A stretch of DNA of 64,000 nucleotides from Salegentibacter salegens (GCF_900142975.1 NZ_LT670848.1:186001-250000); one strand, 5' to 3'; positions 17,434 through 27,382 are shown, counted from the stretch's first letter. A program made the numbers and translations. Notes: generated by a model from the sequence alone, not told the origin.

Positions 17434-19134
17434 ATGACAAAAATAATCAATAAATATTCCCTTGTATTAACGCAGGATGAAACCCTTCCTGGGGCAAAAG
17501 CTATGTATTATGCAATTGGATTTAAAAATGAAGATTTTGACAAAGCGCAGGTTGGTATTGCTAGTATGGGCTGGGACGGAAATCCTTGTAACATGAATCT
17601 GAACAACTTTGCCACCATCGTGCGTGATAATATCAATCAGATAGACGGCCTGTTGGGTCTACGTTTTTACGCAACTGGTGTAAGCGATGGAATTAGTATG
17701 GGTACACCTGGAATGCGTTATAGTTTAGTAAGTCGTGATCTTATTGCAGACAGTATAGAAACAAATGCGGGGGCTCAATATTATGATGCTCTCATTACCA
17801 TACCAGGTTGTGATAAAAATTTGCCTGGCTCAATCATAGCTATGGGGAGGCTCAATCGTCCTAGTATCATGTTATATGGGGGCGCAATTGCTCCCGGCCG
17901 CTATAAAGGGGAAGATATTAACCTGGTAAACACTTTTGAGGCCTGGGGTGAAAAAGTTTCAGGTAAAATTAGTGAGAAAGACTTTAAAAGTATTGTCCGT
18001 CATGCGTGCCCTGGAGCAGGCGCTTGTGGAGGGATGTATACCGCGAATACAATGGCGAGTGCTATTGAGGCCTTGGGTATGAGCCTACCGTATTCCTCAT
18101 CTAATCCAGCAGTAGGTCAGGATAAAAAGAATGAATGTGCAACTATAGGAAATGCAATTAAACTATTATTGGAAAAGGATATTAAACCTCGAGATATTAT
18201 GACCCGCAAAGCTTTTGAAAACGCAATTACTTTGATTATTGCACTCGGTGGCAGTACAAATGCTGTACTGCATTTAATCGCAATGGCTAAAAGTGTTCAA
18301 GTTCCACTCAGTATTAATGATTTTCAGGAAATGAGCAACAGAGTGCCGGTATTGGCAGACTTTAAACCGAGCGGTAAATATCTTATGGCAGATTTGCATA
18401 AACATGGAGGTGTTCCGGCAGTTATGAAATATTTATTTAACAATAAGCTGTTGCACGGCGATTGTCTAACAGTTACTGGTAAAACCATTAAAGAAAATTT
18501 AGAAAATATTCCTAATCTTGATTTCAATACTCAAAAAATCGTGATGCCGCTAGAAAGCCCCATCAAACCTAATGGACATTTGCAGATATTATATGGTAAT
18601 CTAGCCGATCAGGGCAGTGTTGCCAAAATAAGTGGAAAGGAAGGTGAACGATTTACAGGAACGGCACGTGTTTTTGATAATGAAGAAGAATTTAGCAAGG
18701 GGATTAGTGCAGGTAAGGTAAAGCGTGGTGATGTCGTCGTCATCCGTTATATCGGGCCAAAAGGAGGTCCAGGTATGCCTGAAATGTTAAAACCAACTGG
18801 AGCTATAATTGGCGCAGGACTAGGAAAAACTGTGGCACTAATTACTGACGGAAGATTCAGTGGTGGGACACATGGTTTTGTAGTGGGACACATTAGCCCG
18901 GAAGCTTTTGAAGGAGGATTAATTGCGCTTGTTGAAGATAACGATTTGATAGAAATAGATGCAGTCAATAATACGCTAAACCTACAGGTTTGTGATGAAG
19001 TGATTGAAAAACGTCGAAAAAATTGGATAAAGCCTCAAATGAAAGTTTTTAACGGTGTTTTATTTAAGTATGCACAGTCTGTGAGAAATGCCTCCGAAGG
19101 ATGTGTTACAGATGAATATGTTCAAGAGTTTTAG
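17434..19134 (+). CDS. ilvD: Dihydroxy-acid dehydratase
   Basis: 566 residues, normal IlvD length. Cluster and active-site motifs are all present: [10 protein letters not shown] (first Cys), [12 protein letters not shown] (second Cys), [20 protein letters not shown] (third Cys), [12 protein letters not shown], and [11 protein letters not shown]. The enzyme dehydrates dihydroxy-isovalerate and dihydroxy-methylvalerate in branched-chain amino-acid synthesis. It is separated from ilvBHC genes and paired with a Crp-like regulator inside an accessory island, so it may be a second copy with a specialised role or a related sugar-acid dehydratase. The motif set favours IlvD over Edd. Confidence 0.9.
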   Translation: MTKIINKYSLVLTQDETLPGAKAMYYAIGFKNEDFDKAQVGIASMGWDGNPCNMNLNNFATIVRDNINQIDGLLGLRFYATGVSDGISMGTPGMRYSLVSRDLIADSIETNAGAQYYDALITIPGCDKNLPGSIIAMGRLNRPSIMLYGGAIAPGRYKGEDINLVNTFEAWGEKVSGKISEKDFKSIVRHACPGAGACGGMYTANTMASAIEALGMSLPYSSSNPAVGQDKKNECATIGNAIKLLLEKDIKPRDIMTRKAFENAITLIIALGGSTNAVLHLIAMAKSVQVPLSINDFQEMSNRVPVLADFKPSGKYLMADLHKHGGVPAVMKYLFNNKLLHGDCLTVTGKTIKENLENIPNLDFNTQKIVMPLESPIKPNGHLQILYGNLADQGSVAKISGKEGERFTGTARVFDNEEEFSKGISAGKVKRGDVVVIRYIGPKGGPGMPEMLKPTGAIIGAGLGKTVALITDGRFSGGTHGFVVGHISPEAFEGGLIALVEDNDLIEIDAVNNTLNLQVCDEVIEKRRKNWIKPQMKVFNGVLFKYAQSVRNASEGCVTDEYVQEF

Positions 19135-19254
19135 TTTATCTCACTTTACTTTTAAACCATTTTTTACAAGAATTAATTTAATTTTGCCCATCAATATTTC
19201 AGTTTTTCTTTATAAGCCTTCTTACACAACCTTACCTTTTGGTGCCAAAGAAAC

Positions 19255-19323
19255 AAGCTTTGAAATTAACCGGAGCACATAAACCGCTATGCTATTTATA
19301 GCTCCTCTATAATTTCAAAGCTT
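19255..19323. repeat. 69-bp inverted-repeat structure after ilvD
   Basis: Perfect 14-bp arms, AAGCTTTGAAATTA at 19255-19268 and its complement at 19310-19323. A second inner pair (GGAGC / GCTCC) lies within the loop, making a long imperfect cruciform. It sits 121 bp past ilvD and 12 bp before the IS256 left end. It could be a terminator without a T tract, a MITE-like remnant or a protein-binding site. Confidence 0.55.
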
Positions 19324-19396
19324 GAAAATGATCAGAGGGTGTAATCTCAAGTCTGTCTAGACTTTGAAAATTAAATTAAAATTTTTAGACTAGATT

Positions 19397-20635
19397 ATGA
19401 CACAAGAAGAGATTAAGGAATTAAAGGAAAAAGCATTAAAACAATTTTTATCAGGAGAATCCCTAACCGGCAAAAACGGCGCTTTTGCTCCAATGCTTAG
19501 GGAGTTTATGGAAGAGGCCCTGGAAGCAGAAATGTCTTCGCACCTTTCCGATGAAGAAAAAGGCTCAAAAGCAGGTAATAAGCGTAATGGCAAAGGCAAA
19601 AAGACCCTAAAGAGCAGCCAAGGGGACGTCACCATTAACACGCCCCAGGATCGTAACAGTACCTTTGAGCCGGAGATCGTAGCGAAACGCCAGCGTATCC
19701 TGGCCGATAATTTAGAAAAGCAGATTATAGGCATGTACGGGATGGGCAATAGCCTGCGGGATATCTCAGCTCATATAGAGGAAATGTATGATTCCAAGAT
19801 ATCCACACACGTTCTAAGTGATATTACGGACCGGGTGATTCCCAAGGTTAAGGAATGGCAGGATCGCCCCTTGGAGCCGGTATATTGCATCCTATGGCTC
19901 GACGCGATGCACTTCAAGGTACGCGAAGAAGGCAAAGTAAAGCACAAGGCCTTGTATAATATTTTAGGAATAAATAAAGCTGGAAGAAAGGAAGTGCTGG
20001 GTATGTATATCTCGGAAAGTGAAGGGGCCAATTTTTGGCTTCAGGTGCTGACCCAATTAAACAACCGTGGCTTAAAAGATATTCTGATTGCCTGTACGGA
20101 TAATCTTACGGGCTTTAGTGAAGCCATTCATTCTGTTTATCCCAAGACTGATATTCAGCTATGTATTGTCCACCAGATCCGCAATAGTATGAAGTATGTG
20201 GCCAGTAAGGATCAAAAAGATTTTATGAAAGACCTTAAACTGGTGTACAAGGCTGACACCAAAGACCAGGCTGAATCGGCTTTACTGGATCTGGAAGAAA
20301 AATGGGGCAAAAGATATCCCATAGTGATCCGTTCCTGGAATGATAACTGGGACCGATTGAGTGCTTATTTTGAATATACCGCACCCATTAGAAAACTCAT
20401 ATACACCACAAATGCCGTAGAGGCTTTTCACCGGCAGGTAAGAAAAGTAACCAAGACCAAAGGCGCTTTTACCAATGATATGGCACTATTGAAGCTGGTT
20501 TACCTAGCTACCAGAAGAATTGAAAAGAAATGGAACGCCCCACTGCAGAACTGGGGTTTGGTAGTTCAACAATTAGCTATTAAATTTGAAGGTCGGCTAG
20601 AGTTGGACTTAGCCACCAATGAAACGAAAAACTAA
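19397..20635 (+). CDS. IS256-family (mutator-type) transposase, copy 1
   Basis: 412 residues, intact. N-terminal helical region followed by the mutator DDE core: WLDAMHFKVREEGKVKH (first Asp), IACTDNLTGFSEAIHSVYP with TDIQLCIVHQIRNS (second Asp and the C-x2-H motif), and TTNAVEAFHRQVRKVTK (catalytic Glu). These are the diagnostic IS256 motifs. Identical in predicted sequence to the copy at 33002-34240. Confidence 0.96.
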   Translation: MTQEEIKELKEKALKQFLSGESLTGKNGAFAPMLREFMEEALEAEMSSHLSDEEKGSKAGNKRNGKGKKTLKSSQGDVTINTPQDRNSTFEPEIVAKRQRILADNLEKQIIGMYGMGNSLRDISAHIEEMYDSKISTHVLSDITDRVIPKVKEWQDRPLEPVYCILWLDAMHFKVREEGKVKHKALYNILGINKAGRKEVLGMYISESEGANFWLQVLTQLNNRGLKDILIACTDNLTGFSEAIHSVYPKTDIQLCIVHQIRNSMKYVASKDQKDFMKDLKLVYKADTKDQAESALLDLEEKWGKRYPIVIRSWNDNWDRLSAYFEYTAPIRKLIYTTNAVEAFHRQVRKVTKTKGAFTNDMALLKLVYLATRRIEKKWNAPLQNWGLVVQQLAIKFEGRLELDLATNETKN

Positions 20636-20639
20636 AATT

Positions 20640-20671
20640 TTCTTCTCCCGGGGGTACCCCCGGGAGAAGAA
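20640..20671. terminator. Perfect 32-bp palindrome after the IS256 transposase (copy 1)
   Basis: A 16-bp stem with no loop, centred on GGGGGTACCCCC, 4 bp past the transposase stop and preceded by a T run. It probably ends transposase transcription and blocks read-through from outside. The same palindrome is in copy 2 (about 32966-32997). Confidence 0.7.
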
Positions 20672-20773
20672 GCAGACAGAGTTGAGCTAACACTCCCCCA
20701 TAGGAATTAAGGTTCTTATGGTTTATTTTATTTTTCCTCTAATCTCTCTTATAAATTACTATTTTTGTAATCT

Positions 20774-21211
20774 GTGCAAATAAAAAATCAAATACAAGCT
20801 TTATTCCTTCTTGGCGTTTTTATGCTGATGTCTTTTCATCAGGTTATACCTCACGCACATCACGAACATCAGGAAGAAAAGGAGGTTGCGCATCATCATC
20901 AATCAGATGAAGATCATGATCACCAGGATCAAAAAGATGAAAATAAGTCTGAAAGTTTTTTATCTTATTTATTAGCAAATCATTCTCATACCACTACTTC
21001 TAATGAAATTCTCGTTTTAAAAGAACATTCGGAAAATTTCAGTTTTCAAAAGACAGAAATTAAAAAGAAGAACGAAAAGGAATTTTATAATACAGGTTGG
21101 GTGCTAATCGATCTTGAAGCACAAAAGTTAAAATTTTACCATCCTCCACACCAATATTTTAACCCCTACTTATCCTTACTCTCCCTCCGAGGACCACCCC
21201 AATTAGTTTGA
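20774..21211 (+). CDS. His-rich protein preceding the czc-type efflux genes
   Basis: 145 residues if the GTG at 20774 is used, which gives a signal-like N-terminus (QIQALFLLGVFMLMSFHQVI). The first ATG in frame is at 20822 and would remove most of it. A TATTTTTG box at 20760-20767 lies so close to the GTG that the start is uncertain. The mature part is dense in His/Asp/Glu (HAHHEHQEEKEVAHHHQSDE), a metal-binding composition. It lies 73 bp before the CzcC-like gene and is probably a periplasmic metal-buffering or sensing accessory of the efflux system. Named family not recognised. Confidence 0.65.
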   Translation: MQIKNQIQALFLLGVFMLMSFHQVIPHAHHEHQEEKEVAHHHQSDEDHDHQDQKDENKSESFLSYLLANHSHTTTSNEILVLKEHSENFSFQKTEIKKKNEKEFYNTGWVLIDLEAQKLKFYHPPHQYFNPYLSLLSLRGPPQLV

Positions 21212-21284
21212 TCATTATGTCTAGTCTCTGTTTTTAAACAGCAGGCAGACCTTTGTTATACAGATTAAACTAAAATCAAAAATT

Positions 21285-22469
21285 ATGTACAGATATATAG
21301 TTTCCACTATTTGTGGGATCCTTATCTCTATTGGCTCTTTTGCCCAAAGTCCAGGCGTAAAGATTATTCTGGACGAAATAAGTCAGAATAACAGGCAACT
21401 CAAGGCTTATCAGTCATATATAGCCAGTAAGGACCTTGGAAACAAGACAGAGAATAACCTGCAGGATCCTCAGGTTTCAGCCTTTTATCTTCCCTTTGGA
21501 GAACATGAGACCGATGATTATTATGAATACCAGGTATCTCAGCGTTTCGAATTTCCCACGGTTTACAGTGCTCGAAATAAAAGGATAGAAAAGCAGAAAG
21601 AATTACTCGAATTTGAGTACAAAACCATCCGTCAGGAAGTACTTCTGATTGCTAAGAAACAGCTTCTGGAGTTGCAGATTTTGCAGAAGCGAAAAAAGCT
21701 AGAGCAGGAAAGAGTGGAGCAGGCTAAGCAGGTTTACGAACAGATCCAGCGGTTATTTAAGGCTGAACAGATAGGTATTCTGGAGCTGAATAAAGCCAAA
21801 GTGGCCTGGTTACAGGAGCAGTTTGAAATGGATCAGATTGAGATGGAAATCAAAAATACGTTCCTGGAGCTTCAAAAACTGAATGGCGGAAATGCTATTA
21901 ATGAAGATCAGCTTTATTTAATGGAAGATAATGAACTGGCTTCAATGCAAACACTCTGGCAAGAAAAACTTTCTACAGATGCAGAGGTTCAGCAATTGAA
22001 TGCTCGTGAAACACTGGCTGAGCAGCAGTTAAAACTGGAAAAGAATAAAATTCTTCCAGACCTAAGCATAGGTTATAATTACCAGGGAGTGAATTCCAGT
22101 AATTATTCCGGATTCTTAGGCGGTCTTTCAATTCCTCTTTGGAATAGCAAGAATAAGGTAAAAGCTGCCAGGGCAAACCTGGAATATAGCCAGGCCAACA
22201 CCGGTGCTGAAACTGCTGAACTTTTCACCCAATTTCAGGAAGATTATCAGCAATATCAATTACTAAAAAGAAAATTTGAGGAATACGAGGGAACCTTTAA
22301 GGACCTTAATTCCGAAGAACTTTTATTTAAAGCCTATAAGCTAGGGGAATTCTCATTTCTGGATTATTACCGGGAAGTTGAATTTTACCGGCAGGCCTAT
22401 AACAAGAAGCTGGAGATGGAGAAAGAACTCCTTCAGTTAAAAGCAACATTATTAAAACATCAATTATAA
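21285..22469 (+). CDS. TolC-family outer membrane efflux protein (CzcC-like)
   Basis: 394 residues with a signal peptide (ISTICGILISIGSFAQS) and two long amphipathic coiled-coil regions rich in Gln, Glu and Lys (KQLLELQILQKRKKLEQERV and KLEMEKELLQLKATLLKHQL), the hallmark of TolC/OEP proteins. It is the outer-membrane channel of the tripartite RND system encoded next (adaptor at 22781, pump at 24302). The only other gene between them is a small His-rich lipoprotein. The complex would span both membranes and export divalent metal cations. Confidence 0.88.
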   Translation: MYRYIVSTICGILISIGSFAQSPGVKIILDEISQNNRQLKAYQSYIASKDLGNKTENNLQDPQVSAFYLPFGEHETDDYYEYQVSQRFEFPTVYSARNKRIEKQKELLEFEYKTIRQEVLLIAKKQLLELQILQKRKKLEQERVEQAKQVYEQIQRLFKAEQIGILELNKAKVAWLQEQFEMDQIEMEIKNTFLELQKLNGGNAINEDQLYLMEDNELASMQTLWQEKLSTDAEVQQLNARETLAEQQLKLEKNKILPDLSIGYNYQGVNSSNYSGFLGGLSIPLWNSKNKVKAARANLEYSQANTGAETAELFTQFQEDYQQYQLLKRKFEEYEGTFKDLNSEELLFKAYKLGEFSFLDYYREVEFYRQAYNKKLEMEKELLQLKATLLKHQL

Positions 22470-22485
22470 TCTAAAATTAAACATT

Positions 22486-22764
22486 ATGAATTTCAAGAAC
22501 TTATTTTTTGCAGCCCTATTAATATTCAGTTTTTCAGCATGTAGAGAAACCGTTAACGAAGAGCATGGCCATGAGCATGAAGAAGGTGCTGAGGCTCACG
22601 CTCATGAAGAAGAACATGGACACGCTCACGATGAGGAAGGTAATCATATGAACGAGGAGCATATGGAGCAGGAAGAATTTAAGGTAGGAGAAGATGATAT
22701 GGAAATGCATGAGGAATCTGAGCATCATACGCATGATGACGGAACCGAGCATGAGGATCATTAA
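22486..22764 (+). CDS. Small His-rich lipoprotein of the efflux operon
   Basis: 92 residues with a lipoprotein signal (MNFKNLFFAALLIFSFSACR, Cys19). The mature part is made almost wholly of His, Glu, Asp and Met (HGHEHEEGAEAHAHEEEHGH, MNEEHMEQEEF). Such composition suggests periplasmic metal chelation that feeds the efflux pump, or a metal buffer. It starts 17 bp after the CzcC-like gene and overlaps no other gene when the adaptor is started at 22781. Its low-complexity sequence makes homology assignment unreliable. Confidence 0.75.
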   Translation: MNFKNLFFAALLIFSFSACRETVNEEHGHEHEEGAEAHAHEEEHGHAHDEEGNHMNEEHMEQEEFKVGEDDMEMHEESEHHTHDDGTEHEDH

Positions 22765-22780
22765 AATTAGAATTTTGAAC

Positions 22781-24283
22781 ATGAAATATTTATATATAGC
22801 ATGCATCTCGCTTTTTCTTTTATCCTGCGGAAACAACGAGGAGGAAGATCACGCACATGATGCAGAAGGAAACCATGTAAGTTCTGGAGTTCCTGCGATT
22901 AATAAAACTATCTGGACAGACCAGACGGAGCTATTTGTAGAATTCCCGGCCTTAGTGGAAGGTAGAACCAGCAAATTTGCAGCCCATTTTACTGTATTAG
23001 ATAAACATCAACCTGTTCGCGAAGGTTCAGTTACAGTGAGTCTTATTAAAGAAGAGACTGGCATTCGCCATAAGGTGGATTCCCCTTCATCTCCGGGAAT
23101 TTTTTCTCCGGCCTTACAGCCGAAAGAACCCGGGACTTATGATCTGGTTTTTGATCTGAAAACTCCTGAGTATTCAGACAGGATTGTTATTAAAGATATT
23201 CAGGTTTATGCCTCAGCTGCAGAAGCTTCAGAAAATGTAGCGGAAGCAGAAGATGGCGGTATCAGCTTTTTAAAGGAACAGGCCTGGAAGATCGATTTTC
23301 AGACGGAGCCTGTCACTAAGGGAGAAGTTTATGATGTAGTTCATACTTCCGGAGTCTGGCAAGCTGCCCCTGGCACATACAAAACCTTAGCGGCCGGAGC
23401 CAATGGGATGGTGAATTTTGTTTCAGACAACCTAACAGAGGGAACCGAAGTGAAAAAAGGTCAGCTCTTAATGAATCTTAGTAGTGAAGGGCTTTCTTCT
23501 AATAATGTCCAGGCAGAGATTGCGCAGGCTAAAGCACGATATGATCAGGCGAAAGCTGAATATGAGCGAAAAAAAGAACTTTATGAAGACAAGATCGTTC
23601 CCAAAGCGGAATTCGAAAAGGTAGAAAGTGATTTTCGCGTAGCCGAGGCCAATTACCGTGCCCTTGGCTCCAATTACGGAGCAGGGGGGAAGCAAATCAG
23701 AGCTCCTTTTGATGGTTTTATAAAATCCATCAGTACTTCTAATGGAAGCTATGTGGAACAGGGAGCTAACCTGGTAACCATTGGAACGGATAGATCCCGA
23801 CTATTGAAAACGCAGTTAAGCGCGTCAAACAATCCAACTAAAGAATCTATCGCTAATGTCTGGTACAGGAGTGATAATGGAGACTGGAATGAAGTAGAAG
23901 GATCAGGCAGTGCTGTTATTTCAGTAGGTAAAGAAGTGGAAGATCGCAAACCGATGATTCCGGTGTATATCAAAGTGGAAGATGTTGTTGAAATGCCTGA
24001 AGGTAGTTTTACGGAAGTTCAGATCGCCCTGGGTGAAGCTAAAACTGGAGTTGTGGTGCCTGAAGCTGCTTTACTAGAAGATTACGGCAATTATTCGGTG
24101 ATCGTACAAACCGGAGGTGAAAGTTTCGAAAGACGACCTGTAAAGATCGGCAAGCGAAATGGAAAGAAGGCACAGGTGCTTAGCGGACTTGAGGATGGAG
24201 AAGTTGTGGTAACCACAGGTTTTTACCAGGTGAAGATGGCTTCTATGTCCGGTACAACCCCTGCACACGGTCATGATCATTAA
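22781..24283 (+). CDS. RND efflux periplasmic adaptor (CzcB-like) lipoprotein
   Basis: The frame opens at 22694, but the N-terminus MKYLYIACISLFLLSCGNNE at 22781 is a clear lipoprotein signal (lipobox LLSC), so that start is chosen (500 residues). A His-rich stretch (EEDHAHDAEGNH) follows, then an N-terminal domain, a barrel-sandwich/lipoyl hinge with helical hairpin (AKARYDQAKAEYERKKELYE), a beta-barrel, and a C-terminal proximal domain (VVVPEAALLEDYG, VLSGLEDGEVVVTTGFYQV). It ends HGHDH. It couples the pump to the TolC-like channel, and the terminal His clusters fit metal export. Confidence 0.88.
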   Translation: MKYLYIACISLFLLSCGNNEEEDHAHDAEGNHVSSGVPAINKTIWTDQTELFVEFPALVEGRTSKFAAHFTVLDKHQPVREGSVTVSLIKEETGIRHKVDSPSSPGIFSPALQPKEPGTYDLVFDLKTPEYSDRIVIKDIQVYASAAEASENVAEAEDGGISFLKEQAWKIDFQTEPVTKGEVYDVVHTSGVWQAAPGTYKTLAAGANGMVNFVSDNLTEGTEVKKGQLLMNLSSEGLSSNNVQAEIAQAKARYDQAKAEYERKKELYEDKIVPKAEFEKVESDFRVAEANYRALGSNYGAGGKQIRAPFDGFIKSISTSNGSYVEQGANLVTIGTDRSRLLKTQLSASNNPTKESIANVWYRSDNGDWNEVEGSGSAVISVGKEVEDRKPMIPVYIKVEDVVEMPEGSFTEVQIALGEAKTGVVVPEAALLEDYGNYSVIVQTGGESFERRPVKIGKRNGKKAQVLSGLEDGEVVVTTGFYQVKMASMSGTTPAHGHDH

Positions 24284-24301
24284 TCCTGAAAAAGAAATTA
24301 G

Positions 24302-27300
24302 ATGTTAAATAAAATATTATCAATTTCGCTTCAGAACAGGCTTCTGGTTCTTCTGGTTGCAGTGATACTAAGTGCTACCGGGTTTTACCTGGCACGTAAT
24401 ATGAACGTGGATGTATTCCCGGATCTCACAGCACCTACAGTAACCATACTAACCGAAGCTCACGGAATGGAGTCGGAAGAGGTAGAGAAACTGGTGACCT
24501 ATCAGCTTGAAACCGCGATGAATGGATCGCCAAATGTGAGAAGAATTCGTTCTTCTTCAGCAGCGGGAATTTCCATCGTTTGGGTTGAATTCGACTGGGG
24601 AACCGATATTTACAAGGCAAGACAGATCGTAAGTGAACGTATCCCGATGGTTCGTGAAAACCTACCTAGTGGGATCGGAGCACCTACCATGGCGCCTATC
24701 TCCTCAATTATGGGAGAGGTTATGCTATTGGGTGTAACTTCAGACAGTCTTAGCCCAATGGAACTAAGAACCTTATCTGACTGGCAGATCCGTCCTCGGA
24801 TCAAAGCCATCGGTGGGATTGCCAACGTGGTAGTAATCGGAGGAGATTATAAGCAATATCAGGTTTTTGCCAATCCCGGTAAGATGAAATATTATAACGT
24901 AAGTCTGGAAGAGCTCACTGAGAAAGTACGGGAAGCTAATACGAATGCTCCGGGTGGTTTCCTTAATGAATATGGAAACCAGTACATTATCAAAGGTAGT
25001 GGTAGAGCTTATGCTTTAGAAGATCTTGAGGAGGCTGTTGTGAAACAGGTGAATGGCCAGGGCATCAAGATCAAAGATGTAGCTGAAGTACAGATTGGAG
25101 CTGCAGATAAGATTGGAGATGGTTCCCTGAATGCAGAACCAGCGGTTATCCTCACCATTTCTAAGCAACCTGATGTGAATACCCTGGAGCTGACTGAAAG
25201 GCTGGACGAAGCCATCGCTGAACTGGAAACCAGTCTGCCTGAAAGCGTGGAGATCAAAAGTCAGATCTTTCGCCAGGCAGATTTTATTGATGCTTCCATC
25301 AGCAATTTGAATATGACTTTGCTTGAAGGAGCATTTTTTGTAGTCGTGGTGCTTTTTATCTTCTTGATGAACTGGCGTACTACATTAATTTCATTGTTGG
25401 CAATCCCAATATCGTTACTGGTATCGATCATTGTGCTGAAAATGCTTGGGTATACCATCAACACGATGAGTTTAGGAGGTATGGCTATTGCCATTGGAGC
25501 ATTGGTAGATGATGCCATTATTGATGTGGAGAACGTCTATAAACGCCTGCGTGAGAACATTCGAAAACCTAAAGCTGAAAGGCAGTCGGTAATCACCGTG
25601 GTAAGAGAAGCATCTGTGGAAATTAGAAGTTCTATCATTATTGCTACCCTTATTATTATCGTGTCTTTTGTACCGCTATTTTTCCTTGGCGGAATGGAAG
25701 GACGATTACTGAAACCACTTGGAATTGCTTTTATCACATCAGTTCTCACTTCGTTGGTAGTTGCTGTAACCGTTACTCCGGTGCTGTGTACATATCTTCT
25801 GAAAAAGGAGAAAATGTTGAAGAAGCAGGCTGAAGGAACTAAAGTTGAAAGATGGTTGGAGCAACGTTATGCAGAAACTCTAAATCGGGCACTTAAGATC
25901 CCTAAAACCGTTATCGCGGTTACTGTTATCGCTTTTTTACTGAGCATTGCACTTTTCACCCAGTTAGGAAGAAGTTTCCTTCCGGAATTTAATGAGGGAT
26001 CCATGGTAATCAGCGTAGTTGGACCTCCGGGAATGTCGCTGGAAGAAAGTAATAAGACCGGAAAACAGGTAGAGCAGTTGTTGCTTGAGATGCCGGAAGT
26101 TGCTGTGGTTACCAGAAGGACAGGAAGAGCAGAACTGGACGAACACGCCCAGGGGGTGAATGCCGCTGAAATAGATGTTCCTTTTACCCTGGAAGATAAA
26201 TCCAAGGAAGAATTTTTTGAAGACGTCAGAAATAAACTCAGCATTGTTCCTGGTGTAAACATCACCCTTGGACAACCTATTGCTCACCGAATAGATCATA
26301 TGCTCTCTGGAACAAGAGCTAATATCGCGATCAAAATTTTTGGTCCAGATCTGCAGCAACTATATGAAATAGGCAAAAGTGTCGAGGAGAATATTAAACC
26401 TATCGATGGACTTGCCGATGTAGCTGTTGATCAGCAGATTGAAGTTCCGCAGATCAAGATCACTCCCAAACGCCAGATACTTTCTGCCTACGGAATGACC
26501 GTGGGTCAATTGATGGAGCAGGTAGATGTAGCTTTTGCAGGGCACGAAGTAGGTGAGATCTATGAGGGGCAGAAGTATTTTGACCTGGTAGTACGCTATG
26601 AAGAGGATTTCAGAAATAGCATAGAGAAAATTAAAACGGCTTTAATTGGTCTGCCCAATGGCTCACAGGTGCCGTTAGAACAGCTGGCACAGGTTTCTTC
26701 TGTAAGCAGCCCTAATAGCATAAGCCGGGAAGATGTACAGCGTAAGATCGTTGTCGCGGCTAATGTGCAGGGGCGTGATTTAAGAAGTGCGGTAGAAGAG
26801 ATCCGGGAAACTGTAAATTCATCGGTGAATATTCCCGAGGGATATAGAGTACAGTATGGCGGCCAATTCGAGAGTGAGTCGAGAGCTTCACAAATGCTTT
26901 TGATCACTGCCGTAATAGCCATTTTTGTAATATTCCTGTTGTTGTATTTTGAATTCAATAATGTGAAATTAGCTTTCGTGGTGCTTATCAATTTACCGTT
27001 GGCTTTGATCGGTGGAATTTTGATCGTTTACTTTACCTCAGGAATTGTAAGTATTGCTTCCACCATTGGTTTTATAAGTCTCTTTGGGATCGCAACCAGA
27101 AACGGGATTTTACTCGTGTCGAGATATGAAGACTTGAGAAAAGAAGGTCAAAAAGGCTATGAACTTATCAAAACCGGAGCCTTAGACAGGTTGAACCCTA
27201 TCTTAATGACCGCCTTTACGACAGGTCTGGCGCTTATACCACTTGCCTTAAAAGGAGGAGAACCGGGTAGTGAGATCCAAAGCCCTATGGCGGTGGTGAT

Positions 27301-27382
27301 CCTGGGAGGATTACTTTCAGCCACAATTCTTAATTTAATAGTGATACCCTGCGTATATGACCTGGTGACCAGGAAAGAGTAA
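24302..27382 (+). CDS. Heavy-metal RND efflux pump (CzcA-like)
   Basis: 1026 residues, full length for HME-RND pumps. Twelve predicted transmembrane helices flank two large periplasmic loops. Family motifs include NMNVDVFPDLTAPTVTILTE near the N-terminus, the TM4 segment GGMAIAIGALVDDAIIDVEN with the acidic proton-relay residues, and GIATRNGILLVSRYEDLR near the C-terminus. The pump exports divalent cations (Co/Zn/Cd or Cu/Ag) by proton antiport. Metal specificity cannot be read with certainty. It starts 18 bp after the adaptor. No dedicated regulator gene lies in the cluster. Confidence 0.92.
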   Translation: MLNKILSISLQNRLLVLLVAVILSATGFYLARNMNVDVFPDLTAPTVTILTEAHGMESEEVEKLVTYQLETAMNGSPNVRRIRSSSAAGISIVWVEFDWGTDIYKARQIVSERIPMVRENLPSGIGAPTMAPISSIMGEVMLLGVTSDSLSPMELRTLSDWQIRPRIKAIGGIANVVVIGGDYKQYQVFANPGKMKYYNVSLEELTEKVREANTNAPGGFLNEYGNQYIIKGSGRAYALEDLEEAVVKQVNGQGIKIKDVAEVQIGAADKIGDGSLNAEPAVILTISKQPDVNTLELTERLDEAIAELETSLPESVEIKSQIFRQADFIDASISNLNMTLLEGAFFVVVVLFIFLMNWRTTLISLLAIPISLLVSIIVLKMLGYTINTMSLGGMAIAIGALVDDAIIDVENVYKRLRENIRKPKAERQSVITVVREASVEIRSSIIIATLIIIVSFVPLFFLGGMEGRLLKPLGIAFITSVLTSLVVAVTVTPVLCTYLLKKEKMLKKQAEGTKVERWLEQRYAETLNRALKIPKTVIAVTVIAFLLSIALFTQLGRSFLPEFNEGSMVISVVGPPGMSLEESNKTGKQVEQLLLEMPEVAVVTRRTGRAELDEHAQGVNAAEIDVPFTLEDKSKEEFFEDVRNKLSIVPGVNITLGQPIAHRIDHMLSGTRANIAIKIFGPDLQQLYEIGKSVEENIKPIDGLADVAVDQQIEVPQIKITPKRQILSAYGMTVGQLMEQVDVAFAGHEVGEIYEGQKYFDLVVRYEEDFRNSIEKIKTALIGLPNGSQVPLEQLAQVSSVSSPNSISREDVQRKIVVAANVQGRDLRSAVEEIRETVNSSVNIPEGYRVQYGGQFESESRASQMLLITAVIAIFVIFLLLYFEFNNVKLAFVVLINLPLALIGGILIVYFTSGIVSIASTIGFISLFGIATRNGILLVSRYEDLRKEGQKGYELIKTGALDRLNPILMTAFTTGLALIPLALKGGEPGSEIQSPMAVVILGGLLSATILNLIVIPCVYDLVTRKE

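Larger units (their letters stand above)
19335..20697 (+). mobile_element. IS256-family insertion sequence, copy 1 (1363 bp)
   Basis: Ends match IS256-type inverted repeats: left GAGGGTGTAATCTCAAGTCT, right complement GGGAGTGTTAGCTCAACTCT, both followed by GTCT. It has the same length and identical transposase as 32940-34302, in the opposite orientation. Unlike that copy it has no target duplication: the flanking 8-mers are AATGATCA (left) and CCATAGGA (right). One flank has therefore been replaced by rearrangement since insertion. Confidence 0.95.

Noticed and set aside
22694..22780. 29-codon extension of the efflux adaptor
   Set aside because: It overlaps the His-rich lipoprotein gene, and the lipoprotein signal starts at 22781.
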